Shown one piece after another: positions 1 through 10,770 of a stretch of 64,000 nt of DNA. Made by a program: the position numbers and the translations under genes. Below the pieces are notes generated by a model. That model saw only the letters and a list, made by a program, of their open reading frames with translations. It was not told where the DNA came from and did no database searches. Origin of the DNA: Peromyscus leucopus (lineage: Eukaryota; Chordata; Mammalia; Rodentia; Cricetidae); the NCBI RefSeq assembly GCF_004664715.2, contig NC_051083.1, forward strand, positions 98,547,661-98,611,660, in the 5' to 3' direction. The number at the start of each line of letters is the position of its first letter. The first letter of the stretch is position 1.

Positions 1-429
1 AATAATTCCTCCCCTAGTGGCTCTAAATCATTACCCATCATGGTTTATAGACCTCTAGAGAAGGCTTTTGGGACAACTTTGCACTATTAATGTTTAATGT
101 TCCATAAACTATTGTCAGGACAAAATTCTCTTTTCTGTCTTACCTACCACTTCAGTGTGTTACCATTACATTTTCTTAAAAGGTGCTCCTGCTTGTCAAG
201 TTCATTCACATTCTGAATAATGTTATCAAAAAACAGGGCACAAGGAAGATGCTTTTTTTTTTAACTCCAGTGGTCAGTTTTCAGCTATTATTTCCTTGAT
301 CTCTTAGCATTACTGGCTCCTGGGGCTACACATTCCAAACTGATATCCTTTTTTTTCATTTGTTTTCCAGTACACAGAACTATCCTGGTTTTGTTTGTTT
401 TAGCTTTCAAAGGGAGGTTACTTTTTTAT
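1..429. other. No gene seen; AT-rich sequence
   Basis: I see no coding frame, SINE or clear repeat boundary here, only AT-rich sequence with short T runs. Confidence 0.4.
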
Positions 430-700
430 ATTTAGAGCTGGCATGTAAGATTGTATACACTTGTGGATTGTAACGTGGTGTTCTGATACATGCACATAGT
501 ATTTCAGATCCTATCTGGGTGCCTATCATTCATTTGTTGTGAGAACACTCAATATCTCTTGTAGAATCTTTCTAAAAGTTAACATGAGATTGCTAACTGT
601 AGTCTTCCTATTGTGTAATATAGCACCAGAATTTATTCTTCTAATGTATCTTTAACTCTGGCAAAGTTTATTTCTCTTTTGCTCACTGTTGCAATCTTAT
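430..700 (-). mobile_element. Old L1 3'-region remnant, antisense
   Basis: The stretch reads like the reverse complement of an ancient mammalian L1 3' end, with a degraded series about crossing-number-like phrases (TTAACATGAGATTGCTAACTG, CACCAGAATTTATTCTTCT) that recur in similar form at 12245-12600 and 19815-20400 in this window. It is heavily diverged and has no open frame. The family assignment is from memory. Confidence 0.4.
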
Positions 701-849
701 GTTTGATACTTTGTTTAAAAAATAAAGTGAATTAATTTTAACTCACAATCATGGATCCACATCTGCATTTTTTGTTTAGTTCTGAAATTTACAAAAAGAA
801 AAAGAAACAAGAAAAGACGTGTGGACCTGGAATGACTTAAAAAAAGGTA

Positions 850-912
850 AGGACATGGAAATGAATGGGACCGAGATGCATTATGTGAAAGACAGAGGAA
901 TAAATAAAAAGA
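850..912 (+). mobile_element. Terminal fragment of a GC-rich medium-reiterated rodent element
   Basis: The segment AAATGAATGGGACCGAGATG followed by CATTATGTGAAAGACA and an A-rich AATAAATAAAAA end matches the 3' end of the larger element at 1240-2677 (AAATAAATGGAATGGAGATA, CATGATGTGAAAGCCA, then AATAAATAA). It is therefore a detached or 5'-truncated second copy of that element. Confidence 0.55.
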
Positions 913-1239
913 ATGTCACATACCCAGAAAAAAAGCATACCTCTTTCAGGCCAGACACCTCAAGGTCATTGTCAGAGTGAATTTCCACAACAGATACCTT
1001 CAAAAGTGAATTGGGATCATATTTACCTTTCTATTTAGGTTTGTCCTATGATTCAAATGCCCAGCAGAGCTAGAGAAACTGTAGTTTTGAAAATACTTGG
1101 CTAAAAAGCAGTTAAAATAGTTGTTCTTTCCCTGTCAAAGTAAAGAATAATACATGAAGGAAGGGAAGAAACCCATCTGTTTCGAGTCATGAAGTCATCC
1201 TGCAGATTCCATAGAGATCTTTTATCCTAGAGGGAGTCT

Positions 1240-2677
1240 CCTATGACTTCAGGGCCAGTTGCCCATCTATCTCAGGTGTTGATGTGGGGAGAGGCCATTT
1301 CTCCTCAGCCCATGCTGCCATATGGTGGATGAGAGGCGGGGCCAGGTCTCCCTTGCTCACCTTCCCAGGGCCTGCTGACCTGTGCCCTGTCAGCAGGGTC
1401 AGGTCCACTGTGCTGCCCAGATGAGGTGCAGGGCCGGCTTTCACCAGTACTGCAGCTGGCAAAGCAGTCAGCTCCCTTACCAGCTGCAGGCAGTAGTGGC
1501 AAGGGGTGGGGCATCTTTCCTTCCTCCCCACCACCACACTGCAGATGAGGGAGGTGTTACGGAGCTATGCCCCTCTCAAGCCCTCAGAGCTGGCTCCTCC
1601 ATGTCCCTGTCTACAGGGTCAACTCTATTGTGCCTCCTGGCGAGGTGGAGGGTCCATTCTATTGAGTGCAGCTGGTGAGATGTTCGGTCCAGAGAACTGG
1701 CCCTGAGATCCTAAGAGCAGGAGAGCTGCCTCTGTCCCCAACTAGCTGCAACACTCAGGAGAGCAGGCCCTGCATTTGGCTTAGGCAGCACAATAAATCC
1801 AGTCCTGTTGGCAGAGCTGTAGATGAACCAGCCCTGAAGTTTCGAGCATGAGAGAGCTGTCCCCATTACTCAACTGTCTTGCGGTAGCATGAGTGGGGGA
1901 GAGACACCCTCCCCCACCCCACCCCACCCCACCCCACCCCACCCCACCCATCAATGCCTGAGGCAGGTGGGAGAGCTGGCCCTGAGGTCATAAGAGCAAT
2001 CTGTCCTGACCATCAGCTGCACACTTGTGACAGTGGTACCTACATCACACCTGGGCAACACAGTAGATATGGCTCTGAAGGTGTAGGTGGGAGAGAACTG
2101 ATCCTGAGGATGTGAAAGTGGGAGAACTGGCCCTGCTCTTGGTCATTGATGCAAGGGGTGGACTAGCCCAGGCGATGCGGGAGAGCTCACCCTGGTGATG
2201 AGGACAAGGAGCCCTGGCAGGCTGACCAACCTGGAAACTACCCAGGCCCAGAACCAGGGTTATGAGTTGGCCCACCCCAACACCCACCTCGTCTATGATC
2301 TTCTGGAGCACGTGAAGAGGCCGGACCTGCAGACCCAAAGCTGCAGGATCTCCATGACACAGTGCAACAACAGGATATCCAAGAGGAGTTCCAGTGAGGG
2401 CCCAGCATCGAGAGGGCAGCAGAAACCGGAGGCCTCGAGCCAGACCAATGAAAAGAACGAACACTTGCAAGTAAAGATATATGGACAAAGGGGTTTAATA
2501 TGTGACTGTGTCATAGTACAACACTCATGACAAGATTGATTTTTCTTTTTTTTTTTTCTTTTCTCGTAAATTTTATTTTGTAGGGGAGGTTGCAAGGACA
2601 GAGGGTAGATATGAAGGGACAGGGAAATAAATGGAATGGAGATACATGATGTGAAAGCCACAAAGGATAAATAAATA
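1240..2677 (+). mobile_element. GC-rich non-coding retroelement, RMER1-like (class uncertain)
   Basis: This 1.4-kb block is much richer in G+C than its flanks. It carries a recurring motif close to GAGAGCTGGCCCTGA (variants near 1691, 1721, 1851, 1970, 2090, 2119 and 2180), then a unique-looking segment, a T-rich tract near 2542-2560, and an A-rich end (AATAAATAAATAAG). The polarity of the A-rich end puts it on the + strand. No frame is conserved, and the open frames on both strands inside it have repeat-like composition. It resembles rodent families grouped as RMER1, or L1 5'UTR-derived non-autonomous elements. I cannot separate these two without a library search. Confidence 0.5.
1909..1950 (+). 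repeat. (CCCCA)n simple repeat
   Basis: About eight consecutive CCCCA units sit inside the GC-rich element, and its reverse strand is G-rich (GGGGT)n. Confidence 0.9.
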
Positions 2678-2690
2678 AGAAAGTTAAAAA

Positions 2691-2916
2691 GAGCCAGGCA
2701 GTGGTGGCACATGCCTTTAGCTTTTAATCCCAGCACTCGGGAGGCAGAGCCAGGAGGATCTCTGTGAGTTCAAGGCCAGCCTGGTCTACAGAGCAAGATC
2801 CAGGACAGGCACCAAAACTAAACAGAGAAACCCTGTCTCAAAAAACAAAACAAAACCAAAACCAAAGCAACAACAACAAAACAAAACAAAACAAAACAAA
2901 AACAAACCCCAAAACC
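2691..2916 (+). mobile_element. B1 SINE, sense, with long CAAAA-rich tail
   Basis: The B1 head (GAGCCAGGCAGTGGTGGCAC), body with GTGAGTTCAAGGCCAGCC, and CCCTGTCTC 3' end are followed by an expanded (CAAAA)n tail. A 13-bp duplication AGAAAGTTAAAAA flanks it at 2678-2690 and 2917-2929. It landed exactly at the A-rich end of the preceding element. Confidence 0.92.
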
Positions 2917-2929
2917 AGAAAGTTAAAAA

Positions 2930-5235
2930 AGAAAACAGATTTTTTTTTCTCCAGGTCTCCTGGTAGGCTATATCTTCCCCCTTCCTCAGTCTAAGTTAGT
3001 GAGCTACAGATATGAGTAAAGCTAAATTGCAATACCTCAGCTGGAACATTTAAGGCCGTTGATTGTACATGCCCTCAGCACCAAACTGAATACAGATTTT
3101 AAAACAAAACATGATAAAGTTTCTTTTTAAAAAGAAAGTAGAACAAAAATGAATTTGATGTAGAAAATTGAAGCAAGTAAAGGATGTGGGTTTTTTAAAA
3201 ATGGGAATCTAACTATGAAGAGAAGGGAAAGTTTTAATACACCTGCATTTCCATGTCATATTAATTCACATTGTCTTTAAGTCTTAACAGGATTTTATTC
3301 TTGGATTATTAATATTCACATAAACATTTATGTTTCTTATTACTGCAGCAAATACCTTTAAAGAGATGATTGAATCAAAAATACTGTCCTTGGTGAAACT
3401 AATAATGAGAAAATGATTCTCTGTCCTTGGCTTAGACTGAAATTATGGAAACAACTCTTTTATATTTGAAGACATTTAAGGTGCTGGCAGAAGTCACTTG
3501 GCACAGACATACATATTCAAGATGTAGGTATTTCAAGAAAGGGAATGGATTCTGAAGAAAGAGTTTAGGCTGGGCAACTTTTATGGAAAATAGTGATTTC
3601 TATGATTTTGTTTTGCTTTTATTAACAAGCATCAATTGAGCAAGTTAATGGGTTTCACTGAAATTTCTTTACATGTGAATACTATGCTCTGATCATGCCC
3701 ACCTTCCTATTTATTGTCTGTCTCTGTCCCTACCCATCCTCCTCTTGTTCCTTTCTCCCTTCCCAGTCCCGGACTACCTATTTCTACTTTTACATCAAGA
3801 AGATGTATCTTAAAATTAGAATTCAAAGAAAATGATTTGGGAAAGGTTTGATGCATTGAGAGGGAGAAAAGAAAACAGTTTAGATACAGAGAAGAGGACT
3901 GAGTGAAAGGATGGAAGCAGGAATGTGGCATGTGCCTCCAAGGAGATGAGTGTGACAGAATTGTGGTCAATGGTCATTCTGGGGATTAGTGAGAGTATAG
4001 GATGAATAGGTTGGGTGGAGACAATTGATAGAAGACCTGGAATTCCAGTTGATTAGTTTTGACTTGATCCCCCAGGCATGGCCTTGTAGGAGAGCGACAA
4101 GCTGAAAGCAATGTCTTAAGAAGATTAGTCTAGCATGGGTTTTTAGGAAGGATTTGTGTGTCTGTGTGTGGTAAGAGTTGGATGATGTAGGATCACTGAG
4201 AGAGTTAACTTTGTGCATTTAAGCTTATCAGAAGCAAATCTTTCAGTTCTTTCCTCGGTGATTGGCAATGACCACAAAACTTGCAGGTTTCTTGTTTCTT
4301 TTTGGTTTTCATTTCCTCTGTCAACATTGTCCTAATTTATTTGAACTCCCTTTTTACCCTAATTAGACATGATCCTTCAGGAAAGCACATAAGGGGGAGG
4401 AGGGACTTTGAGACTGTGTGAGCTGCCTTCCCCAAACCTCTAGTCCTCTGGTCCTTGGATGCCCTTGCTCAATGGTCAGGAAAGATCTTTTTCAACAGAT
4501 TTGTGATTGATTTTTCTAGTCCCTGAGGAGTTATTCAGCCTATAATTGTTGGAAGCCCCTAAATCTGGGTTTAGTGCCTTTTTTCAAGTCTCAGCATGAG
4601 TATATACTAAGTTACTTCCTAAGTTTTTTTTTTTAAATCGCCTCTTCACAGCGTGACTTCATTATCTGAAATTATGCAAAGTCCTAATGTCCCAGACAGA
4701 TCTCTATTAAAATGGAAATACAAACATACATCAAAATGCCAAATAATGATGAGTCGGGGATTACTTATTTTATTGTTTCCCTTCAATTCAATTCAGGTCG
4801 GTTCAATAATTGTTTATTGAACACCCTCAGCAGGGATTTACACATTCCACAGGCACAAAGCCTTACCTATATACCATAAATATATTAGAATCCTCCAAAA
4901 TGAACAAGCCACATAACTTAATAGCAACATGAAATATAAAATTTGGTGACAAAATGAAGAGCCACAGACCATTGCAAGAAGGCTTGCAAGCTATTTAAAA
5001 TAGAAACACATGAAAAAGTATCTCAGACTCATAATTGTGTGTGAATTATGGATGTCAAATTAGTTTGGATATGTCATCATCAAATCTCCCTAATCCAGCT
5101 TGATAGGCATGGAGAAAAACCGATGGCTAATCATCTCATTATTGTAATGTAATTTGCTCCAATCCATCCTTTGTTCTTGTTTTTGAACTCTGCTTTTACA
5201 GTACTCTTTCTGAGTACTTGAATCAGCCTTTACTG
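2930..5235. other. No gene seen; apparently unique sequence
   Basis: Over 2.3 kb I find no convincing exon, SINE or LTR. Open frames are under 90 codons and lack recognisable domains. Confidence 0.4.
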
Positions 5236-5437
5236 AAGTGGTTTTCAACCTCCCAAATGCTGTGACAGTTCCTCATGTTGTGGTGATCCCAAAACCATAA
5301 AATTATTTTTGTTGCTGTAATTTTGCTAATATTATAAAATGTAATGTAAATATCTGTGTATTCTGAAGGTCTTAGTTGACCCCTGTGAGAGGGTCATTCA
5401 AACCCCAAAGGGGTCACATCACACAGGTTGGGAACCA
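5236..5437. mobile_element. Non-autonomous hAT-Charlie DNA transposon (URR1-like)
   Basis: The ends are inverted repeats (GTGGTTTTCAACCT at the left, AGGTTGGGAACCA at the right), and the interior has the palindromic layout of the rodent URR1 family, including GGTCATTCAAACCCCAAAGG. Imperfect 8-bp duplications, CTTTACTG (5228-5235) and GTTTACTG (5438-5445), match at 7 of 8 positions, as expected for hAT insertion. It encodes no transposase. Confidence 0.8.
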
Positions 5438-5445
5438 GTTTACTG

Positions 5446-5929
5446 TCTGCTATTTCCCCCCTTGCAAGTACAGAGACCAATTTCTCATTGAAAAATATTA
5501 TGTGGTATGCACCAGCCGTATTTTGGTTTAAAGAGTAGATGATAGGCTTATTCTGGAAGAGAATGTACCCACTCTATCTGCTGATTAATGAGGCCAAGCT
5601 GAGATCTCCCATGGTGCTGCACTCCTATCTGGCAGTATATTTTGCTTTTGTGCCAGTAACTATGTGCCTGTTCTCACAGAAATATCTTGAGGATGCTGAT
5701 ACTTTGTTGGCAGATTTGAGACTGGGAAGATCAATGGGGACGACTTACTAAAAATTGCCTTGGAATTTTTCTGACAAGGAAGGGATGAGCTGCTTCTTCA
5801 GCAGTGTTAAAATGCATTAGGCTGCCTGGTCTAACACCTTCTACTAAGCCTTCATTAGGATTAACTCTATTCCATACACATTGTAGGGATTTCCTGGCTA
5901 AGAGAAACGGCCAAATGGGAAGAAGATCT
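5446..5929. other. No gene seen
   Basis: No repeat or gene signature is recognised. A 70-codon frame begins at 5539 but has no known domain or exon signals. Confidence 0.35.
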
Positions 5930-6030
5930 AGGAAATAATGATAATAATAAGAGAAGAGTGAAGAAGGAAGGAATGGAGGAAGAAAGGAAGGGAAGAGTAG
6001 AGGGAAAGACGGAAGGGAGATGGATAGATG
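5930..6030 (+). repeat. Purine-rich (GGAA/GAAG) low-complexity tract
   Basis: About 100 bases are almost entirely A and G, built of GAAG, GGAA and AATAATGAT-like words. The long pyrimidine-strand frames across it are compositional. Confidence 0.8.
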
Positions 6031-6324
6031 CATTACTGATATATCTAAAAAGAAACAGGGTTTGTAAGTTTCTTGATATTCCAAAGAAATGTTTGTTCAA
6101 AGGACACACTGTGTGAATAGAAGATATGTATGAAAAACAAAATTTGTTAATTTAGACATGTCTGATTCTCCAAAATCTTGTTTTTTATTTCCATGATAGG
6201 CATATAAAATCATAGGAAAAGAGCTTGCTCCATGCTGTGTTTGCTGTGCTTGTTATAAAGTTGGTGTGCCTGGAGGAATTCAAGGTGTCAAAAGAGCAAT
6301 CCAAGTAGAATGGAGGTCAGATGT

Positions 6325-6440
6325 GCTGTTCCGGGCCTACAATCCCCGCTGTTTGAAATGCTGAGACAGGAGGATCACACATTCAACTTCTACATGCCCT
6401 AGTGAGTTGAAGGTTAATTTGAGTAACTCAGTGATAGTTT
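6325..6440 (+). mobile_element. Highly diverged B1-like SINE remnant
   Basis: GGCCTACAATCCC, then ATGCTGAGACAGGAGGATCA, follows the B1 order of a head, GCTGAGGCAGGAGGATC and GTGAGTTGAAGG. Divergence is high and no duplication was found. Confidence 0.35.
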
Positions 6441-6654
6441 TTTTTTTTTCAAAAGAACGTCAATATCTGATATGGGATGAGGCCCCCAAATAAAGGAATG
6501 AACCATATTTAAACATTTATTGCACAGTAATATCACTATATGTGATAATGTAGGCAATCATTGTACATTCCTCTTAGCAAGACTTGTATAACTTGGAAAT
6601 TTGGTTAGTATGCACTAGTACATTGAAAGTAGTCTAGTTCTTTGTACTGATAGT

Positions 6655-6718
6655 GGGCTATCTTAGGGCCCCTAACATACTAAGCAAGCACTCTCTCACT
6701 GAGCTCTATCCTTAGCCT
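6655..6718 (-). mobile_element. ID/B4-like tRNA-derived SINE remnant
   Basis: Read on the minus strand this gives a decayed tRNA-like head (GAGCTCAGTGAGAGAGTGCT style) as in ID and B4 SINEs. It is only about 60 bp. Confidence 0.4.
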
Positions 6719-8689
6719 GAAAAGAGTTTAGTTTTGAATGAGTTTTCTAACTCTTCTGCCTTCTTCTGCTATTCCAAGGCTATCCCCTTCTTTATCCCAT
6801 CTGTGAGTTCTCTTAAATGTTTTTCCAAAAAAAACCCAAACTCTTTGATATCATTTTTAAGTAATAATGTAGGGATGGAGATGGAGGCAGTGGAGAAGGT
6901 AGGACAACTTAAGCCCCTGGTCCTAGGGAAATTCTTACTAGGAAGATTCTGGCTAATTTGTATGGAGTTTTAGAAATGCAACACAAAAGCCTATATAAAA
7001 TAATAGTTTATTGGTTGGCATAAATAATTGATTTTACTAGTTCTGTCTGATACGTAGTAATGTTGAAATATGACAGTGATTCAGTTTCCAAACATTAGCT
7101 GTATATCATTAGACTCGCCATCTTGGGTGCTTGACAGCAAAGTACACTTGTATCATCTCAAGTCATATTGGAAAATCTCCAGTTAAATCCCTTAGAGTCG
7201 TATCAGTATGGGATGAGACCTTGAAGGTCGTTCAAGGAACACACATGATCGGCTGTTAATTGTGAAACACATTCACTTGTGTGAAGGTAGTAAATCTAAT
7301 ACATTTTAAAGTCAGCATTAAAAATGTTCCCTTTCAGAGGTTGAAATCCTAGAAATGAGCTCTCTGCATCTCCATGTTCTTTCCCTTGTTGTTTTTTTTA
7401 TAGCTCTACTAGTGTTACCAGGAGCCATACCGACCTCTGCAACCCCTGGGGACTCAAGAGGGCAATCTGACTTTCTAGTTCTCTGCTTTCACAAGACACT
7501 TTCTACACAGAGTTGAATGTAATGCTTTTTATTACTTCAAAGATGGTTTTTGTCCAAGGGTTTAATGAGACAGATGGGAAATATAACTTTTCAGAATAGC
7601 AGGGTAAGGGGCTATTTCCTATATAACTGTCTCAACAAGACTCAAAGTGAAAGAAAAAGAAATCTCATCTAACTCTAGAAGGAAGAAGAACTTCTGCATC
7701 ATTTGGCCAAGGTTTATCAACTGTAGTGCTTTGTTTCTCAGTCAAAACACCATTTGATAAAGGAATATACTAGATGTTTCTACCTGTGGCTGTAGAGCTA
7801 ATGTGAGTTTCTGTTTTGATAACGCCAGTGTTCCCAAAGATTCAAAGGAATGAATTCATCACAGATCTCCAGGAAAAACTTGCCTTCATTTATCATGAAA
7901 ACTCTGTAACAAACATTATAAAAAATTCATAAAGATGCTGTGTGAATTATTCTGCTGGCTATGAGGAGTAATCTTTCACAAATACCCAGTAGAGTAATCT
8001 TGAACTAGATCTTCTGTTAGTGGGAAATTTCTTTGAAAAGCTAAAATACCTAAAAAAGTATAACACATTTTTATTATTCACCATCACTTGCAGAACAATT
8101 GATTTAATTCTTTCTTTTTAATGTGTTATAGCTCTATGCTATTATGTTCTACCAAATTGCAGGTTATTGACATGAAAATGTCAATCCAATTTAAGATGAG
8201 TATTCCTCAGTCAAGTCACTTTTACTTTCTTTTCCAGCACTTTGTAATTCTTGTGTGATAATTTTGTAGATTAAAAATTGGGTTTAACTGCACACGTTCA
8301 TAAATTTTGGTAGTTTTATGCAATTTTATAAATATCACTATTCTCTATAAATTGAAAAGGTAGAAAATGATTCTATCAACCTAAAATGTTTCCTCATGTC
8401 CCTTTAAGTTGATTGTTTTTTCCCCAATCTACAGACCCAGGCTACCATTCCTGTTTAGTAACATTTGGTTTTGTCTTCTCTCCAATTTTATGTAAAATCA
8501 TTCATGCCTCATGTAGTAGTTTTTGCCGAACATTTCCATTTAGGATAGTTTTTCTCCACCTTAACACTATTGGCATTGCTTTGTTGTGTGTATGGATTAT
8601 TCTAGGTTTTGTAGGATGTTGGGTAGCACTGCTGACCTCTACAATTGGGAGCATGATTCAGTTGTAACAGTGTTACAATAACTGTTACC
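6719..8689. other. No gene seen; apparently unique AT-rich sequence
   Basis: Nearly 2 kb has no recognisable repeat or exon. The two frames of about 80 codons (from 6734 and 8413) have no identifiable domain. Confidence 0.35.
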
Positions 8690-8765
8690 TGATAGCTCAG
8701 ATACAACTCAGGGGAAGAACACTTGGCTAGAACTCAAAAGACAAACAAACAAACAAACAGAAACC
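8690..8765 (+). mobile_element. ID-like SINE remnant with (CAAA)n tail
   Basis: A tRNA-like head (GATAGCTCAGATACAACTCA and AACACTTGGCTAG) is followed by ACAAACAAACAAACAAAC, the A-rich tail expected for a sense ID element. It is diverged. Confidence 0.4.
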
Positions 8766-8902
8766 AAAAAACCTTGTGTGTGGGGGCTTGCTTGTGCTAC
8801 AGAGGTGAGAGGATAATTTGAGAGGATTCCTTTCCCCTTTCAGTGAGTCGGAATAATTGAGCTCAGATCATGAAACTCGGTGGCAAGTGTAACACAAATC
8901 TT

Positions 8903-10244
8903 TTTTTTTCCTTTCATTCATTTTTCTTTATTAAGAAATTTTCTACTCACTCCACATACTATCCACAGGTCCCCCCTCCTCCATCCTCCCACCCCCCAGC
9001 TCTCTTTCCCAAGCCACCCCGAATCCCCACATCCCGCAAATCGAGGTTTCCCACGGAGAGTCAGCAGAGCCCAGCACACTGAGCCTAGGCGGGTCCAAGC
9101 CCCTTCCCACTGCACCAAGGCTGTGCAAGGTGTCACACCACAGGCACCGAGTTCCAGAAGCCTGCCCATAGACCAGGGACAGATCCCGATTCCCCTGCCT
9201 GGGTGCCTCCCAGCCAAACAATCGTCTTCCATATCCAGAGGGCCTAGTCCAGTCCCATGGGGGCTCCACAGCCACCAGTCCACAGTTCATGGGTTTCCAC
9301 TAGTGTGGCCAGTCATCTCTGCACGTCCTCCCATCATGAACTCGATGTCCCTCACCTGCAGTATCTCTCCTCTCTCTCATCAATTGGATTCCCAGAGCTC
9401 AGCCTAGTGCCTGGCTGTGGATCTCTGTTTCTGCCTCCATCAGTCACTGGACAAAGGCTCTATGATGACAGCTAGGTTATTTGCTAGACTGGTCACTAGA
9501 GTAGACCGGTCCAGGCACCCTCTAGACCACTGCCAGCAGACCAAGGTGGGGTCAACCTTGTGGATTCCTGAGAACCTCCACAGCACCCTGCCTCTTCCTA
9601 TTCCTATGATGTCGTCATCTATCATGGTATCTTCCTCCCTGCCCTCCCACTCTGTCCCTGTTCCAGTTTGACCCTCCCATTTCCCTATGTTCTCATCCCC
9701 CACTCCTCACCCTCTGCCACACCCCCACACCCAATCCACTCCTGTAGATCTCATCCACTTCTCCTTCACAGGGTCATCCATGTGTCCCTCCTAGGGTCTT
9801 TCCCTCTTAGCTACCCTCTCTGGAGCTGTGGGTTACAGTCTGGCCATCCCTTCCCTCCCATTTAGTATCCACTTATGAATGAGTACATACTATATTTGTC
9901 CTTCTGAGTCTAGGTTACCTCACTCAAGATATTTTCTAGTTCTGTCCATTTGCCTGCAAATTTCATTATATCATTGTTTTTTACTGCTGAGTAGTACTCC
10001 ATTGTGTATATGTGCCATATTTTCTTTATCCATTCTTCAGTTGAGGGGCATCTAGGTTGTTTCCAGGTTCTTGCTATTACGAATAATGCTGATATGAACA
10101 AAGTTGAGCATCTGTCCTTGTGGTAAGATTGAGCATATCCAAAGCTGGGTCTTGAGGAAGACTTATTCCCAATTTTCTGAGAAAGTGCCATACTGATTTC
10201 CAGAGTGGTTGTGCAAGTTTGCATTCCCACTAACAGTGGAGGAG
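8903..10244 (-). mobile_element. 5'-truncated L1 (ORF2 end plus 3'UTR), antisense
   Basis: On the minus strand this runs from the last ~113 codons of L1 ORF2 through a long 3'UTR to a poly(A) that appears as the T run at 8901-8909. A 14-bp duplication GTAACAC(A/G)AATCTT at 8889-8902 and 10245-10258 (13 of 14 identical) flanks it. The second copy is followed by AAAA, giving the TCTT/AAAA context of L1 endonuclease. It inserted within the terminal bases of LTR copy A and is the youngest layer of the nest. Confidence 0.93.
9910..10244 (-). pseudogene. L1 ORF2 C-terminal fragment
   Basis: This open minus-strand frame ends with ...WHIYTMEYYSAVKNND, then KFAGKWTELENILSEVT and a stop, which matches the C-terminus of rodent L1 ORF2 (the region after reverse transcriptase, including the cysteine-rich tail area). 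Only about 110 residues survive because the insertion is 5'-truncated. Endonuclease and reverse-transcriptase domains are absent, so it cannot act alone. The lack of frameshifts over this length suggests a fairly recent insertion. Confidence 0.9.
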
Positions 10245-10770
10245 GTAACACGAATCTTAAAAGGTCTTATTAATAAAAACAAACCCTGAGCCAGGTATTG
10301 GGGTGAATACTGAAAGATCAGAGAAACATAACCAGCCACAGCTAACCTCCCCTCGCCAATTACTCAGCTGATCCTGTTTCCCCAGACTGGAAGCCTCTGA
10401 GTACTCATCCAAATGGATCTCAGCTGAACTGCTGCTCAAAAGCCTAAAAGCTTAACCAGAACTCTAATTCCTGGTTTTCATGCCTTATATACCTTTTTGC
10501 TTCCTGCCATCACTTCCTAGGATTAAAGACGTGAGTCACCATGCCTGGCTGTTTCCAGTATGGCTTTGAACTCACAAAGATCCAGATGGATCTCTGCCTT
10601 CGGAATGTTAGGATTAAAGGTTTTTTAATATAGAGACCATCTGGCCTCTATATCTAGTGGCTGTTCTCTTCTCTGGCCCCAGATAAGTTTATTTGGGTGC
10701 ACAATATACTGGGGGACACAATATCACCACAGGCAAGTGCCTTTACTTGCTAGGCCATCTTACAGGTCTC

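Larger units (their letters stand above)
8888..10731 (-). mobile_element. Solo LTR, copy A of a three-copy ~480-bp family, itself interrupted by L1
   Basis: With the nested L1 removed this is a TG...CA-bounded LTR of about 480-500 bp. Its left end TGTAACACAAATCTT is at 8888 and its right end ...CACCACA is at 10731. Flanking GGCAAG hexamers (8882-8887, 10732-10737) are a perfect 6-bp target duplication, typical of class II (ERVK-type) endogenous retroviruses. On the minus strand it holds a TATA-like TATATAAGG near 10484-10492 and an internal B1-like segment. The homologous copies are at 14268-14747 and 27245-27731. No internal retroviral genes remain. Confidence 0.82.
8766..10770 (-). mobile_element. 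B3 (B2-class) SINE split by an LTR insertion
   Basis: The two halves, 8766-8887 and 10732-10770, join on the minus strand into one B3 body. The 5' part reads like GATGGCCTAGCAAGTAAAGG with CACTTGCC, then continues CACCGAGTTTCATGATCTGA and on to CCTCTCACCTCTGTAG. The hexamer GGCAAG at the break (8882-8887) is repeated at 10732-10737, so an LTR inserted there. It is the oldest layer of a three-level nest. Confidence 0.72.

Noticed and set aside
2045..2736. 147-codon antisense frames over the GC-rich element
   Set aside because: They cross the boundary between the element, a T-rich tract and a B1, so they cannot be one gene.
8870..9703. Several overlapping frames of 70-175 codons on both strands
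   Set aside because: They are translations of a C-rich antisense L1 3'UTR and appear in similar form at 26167-27022.
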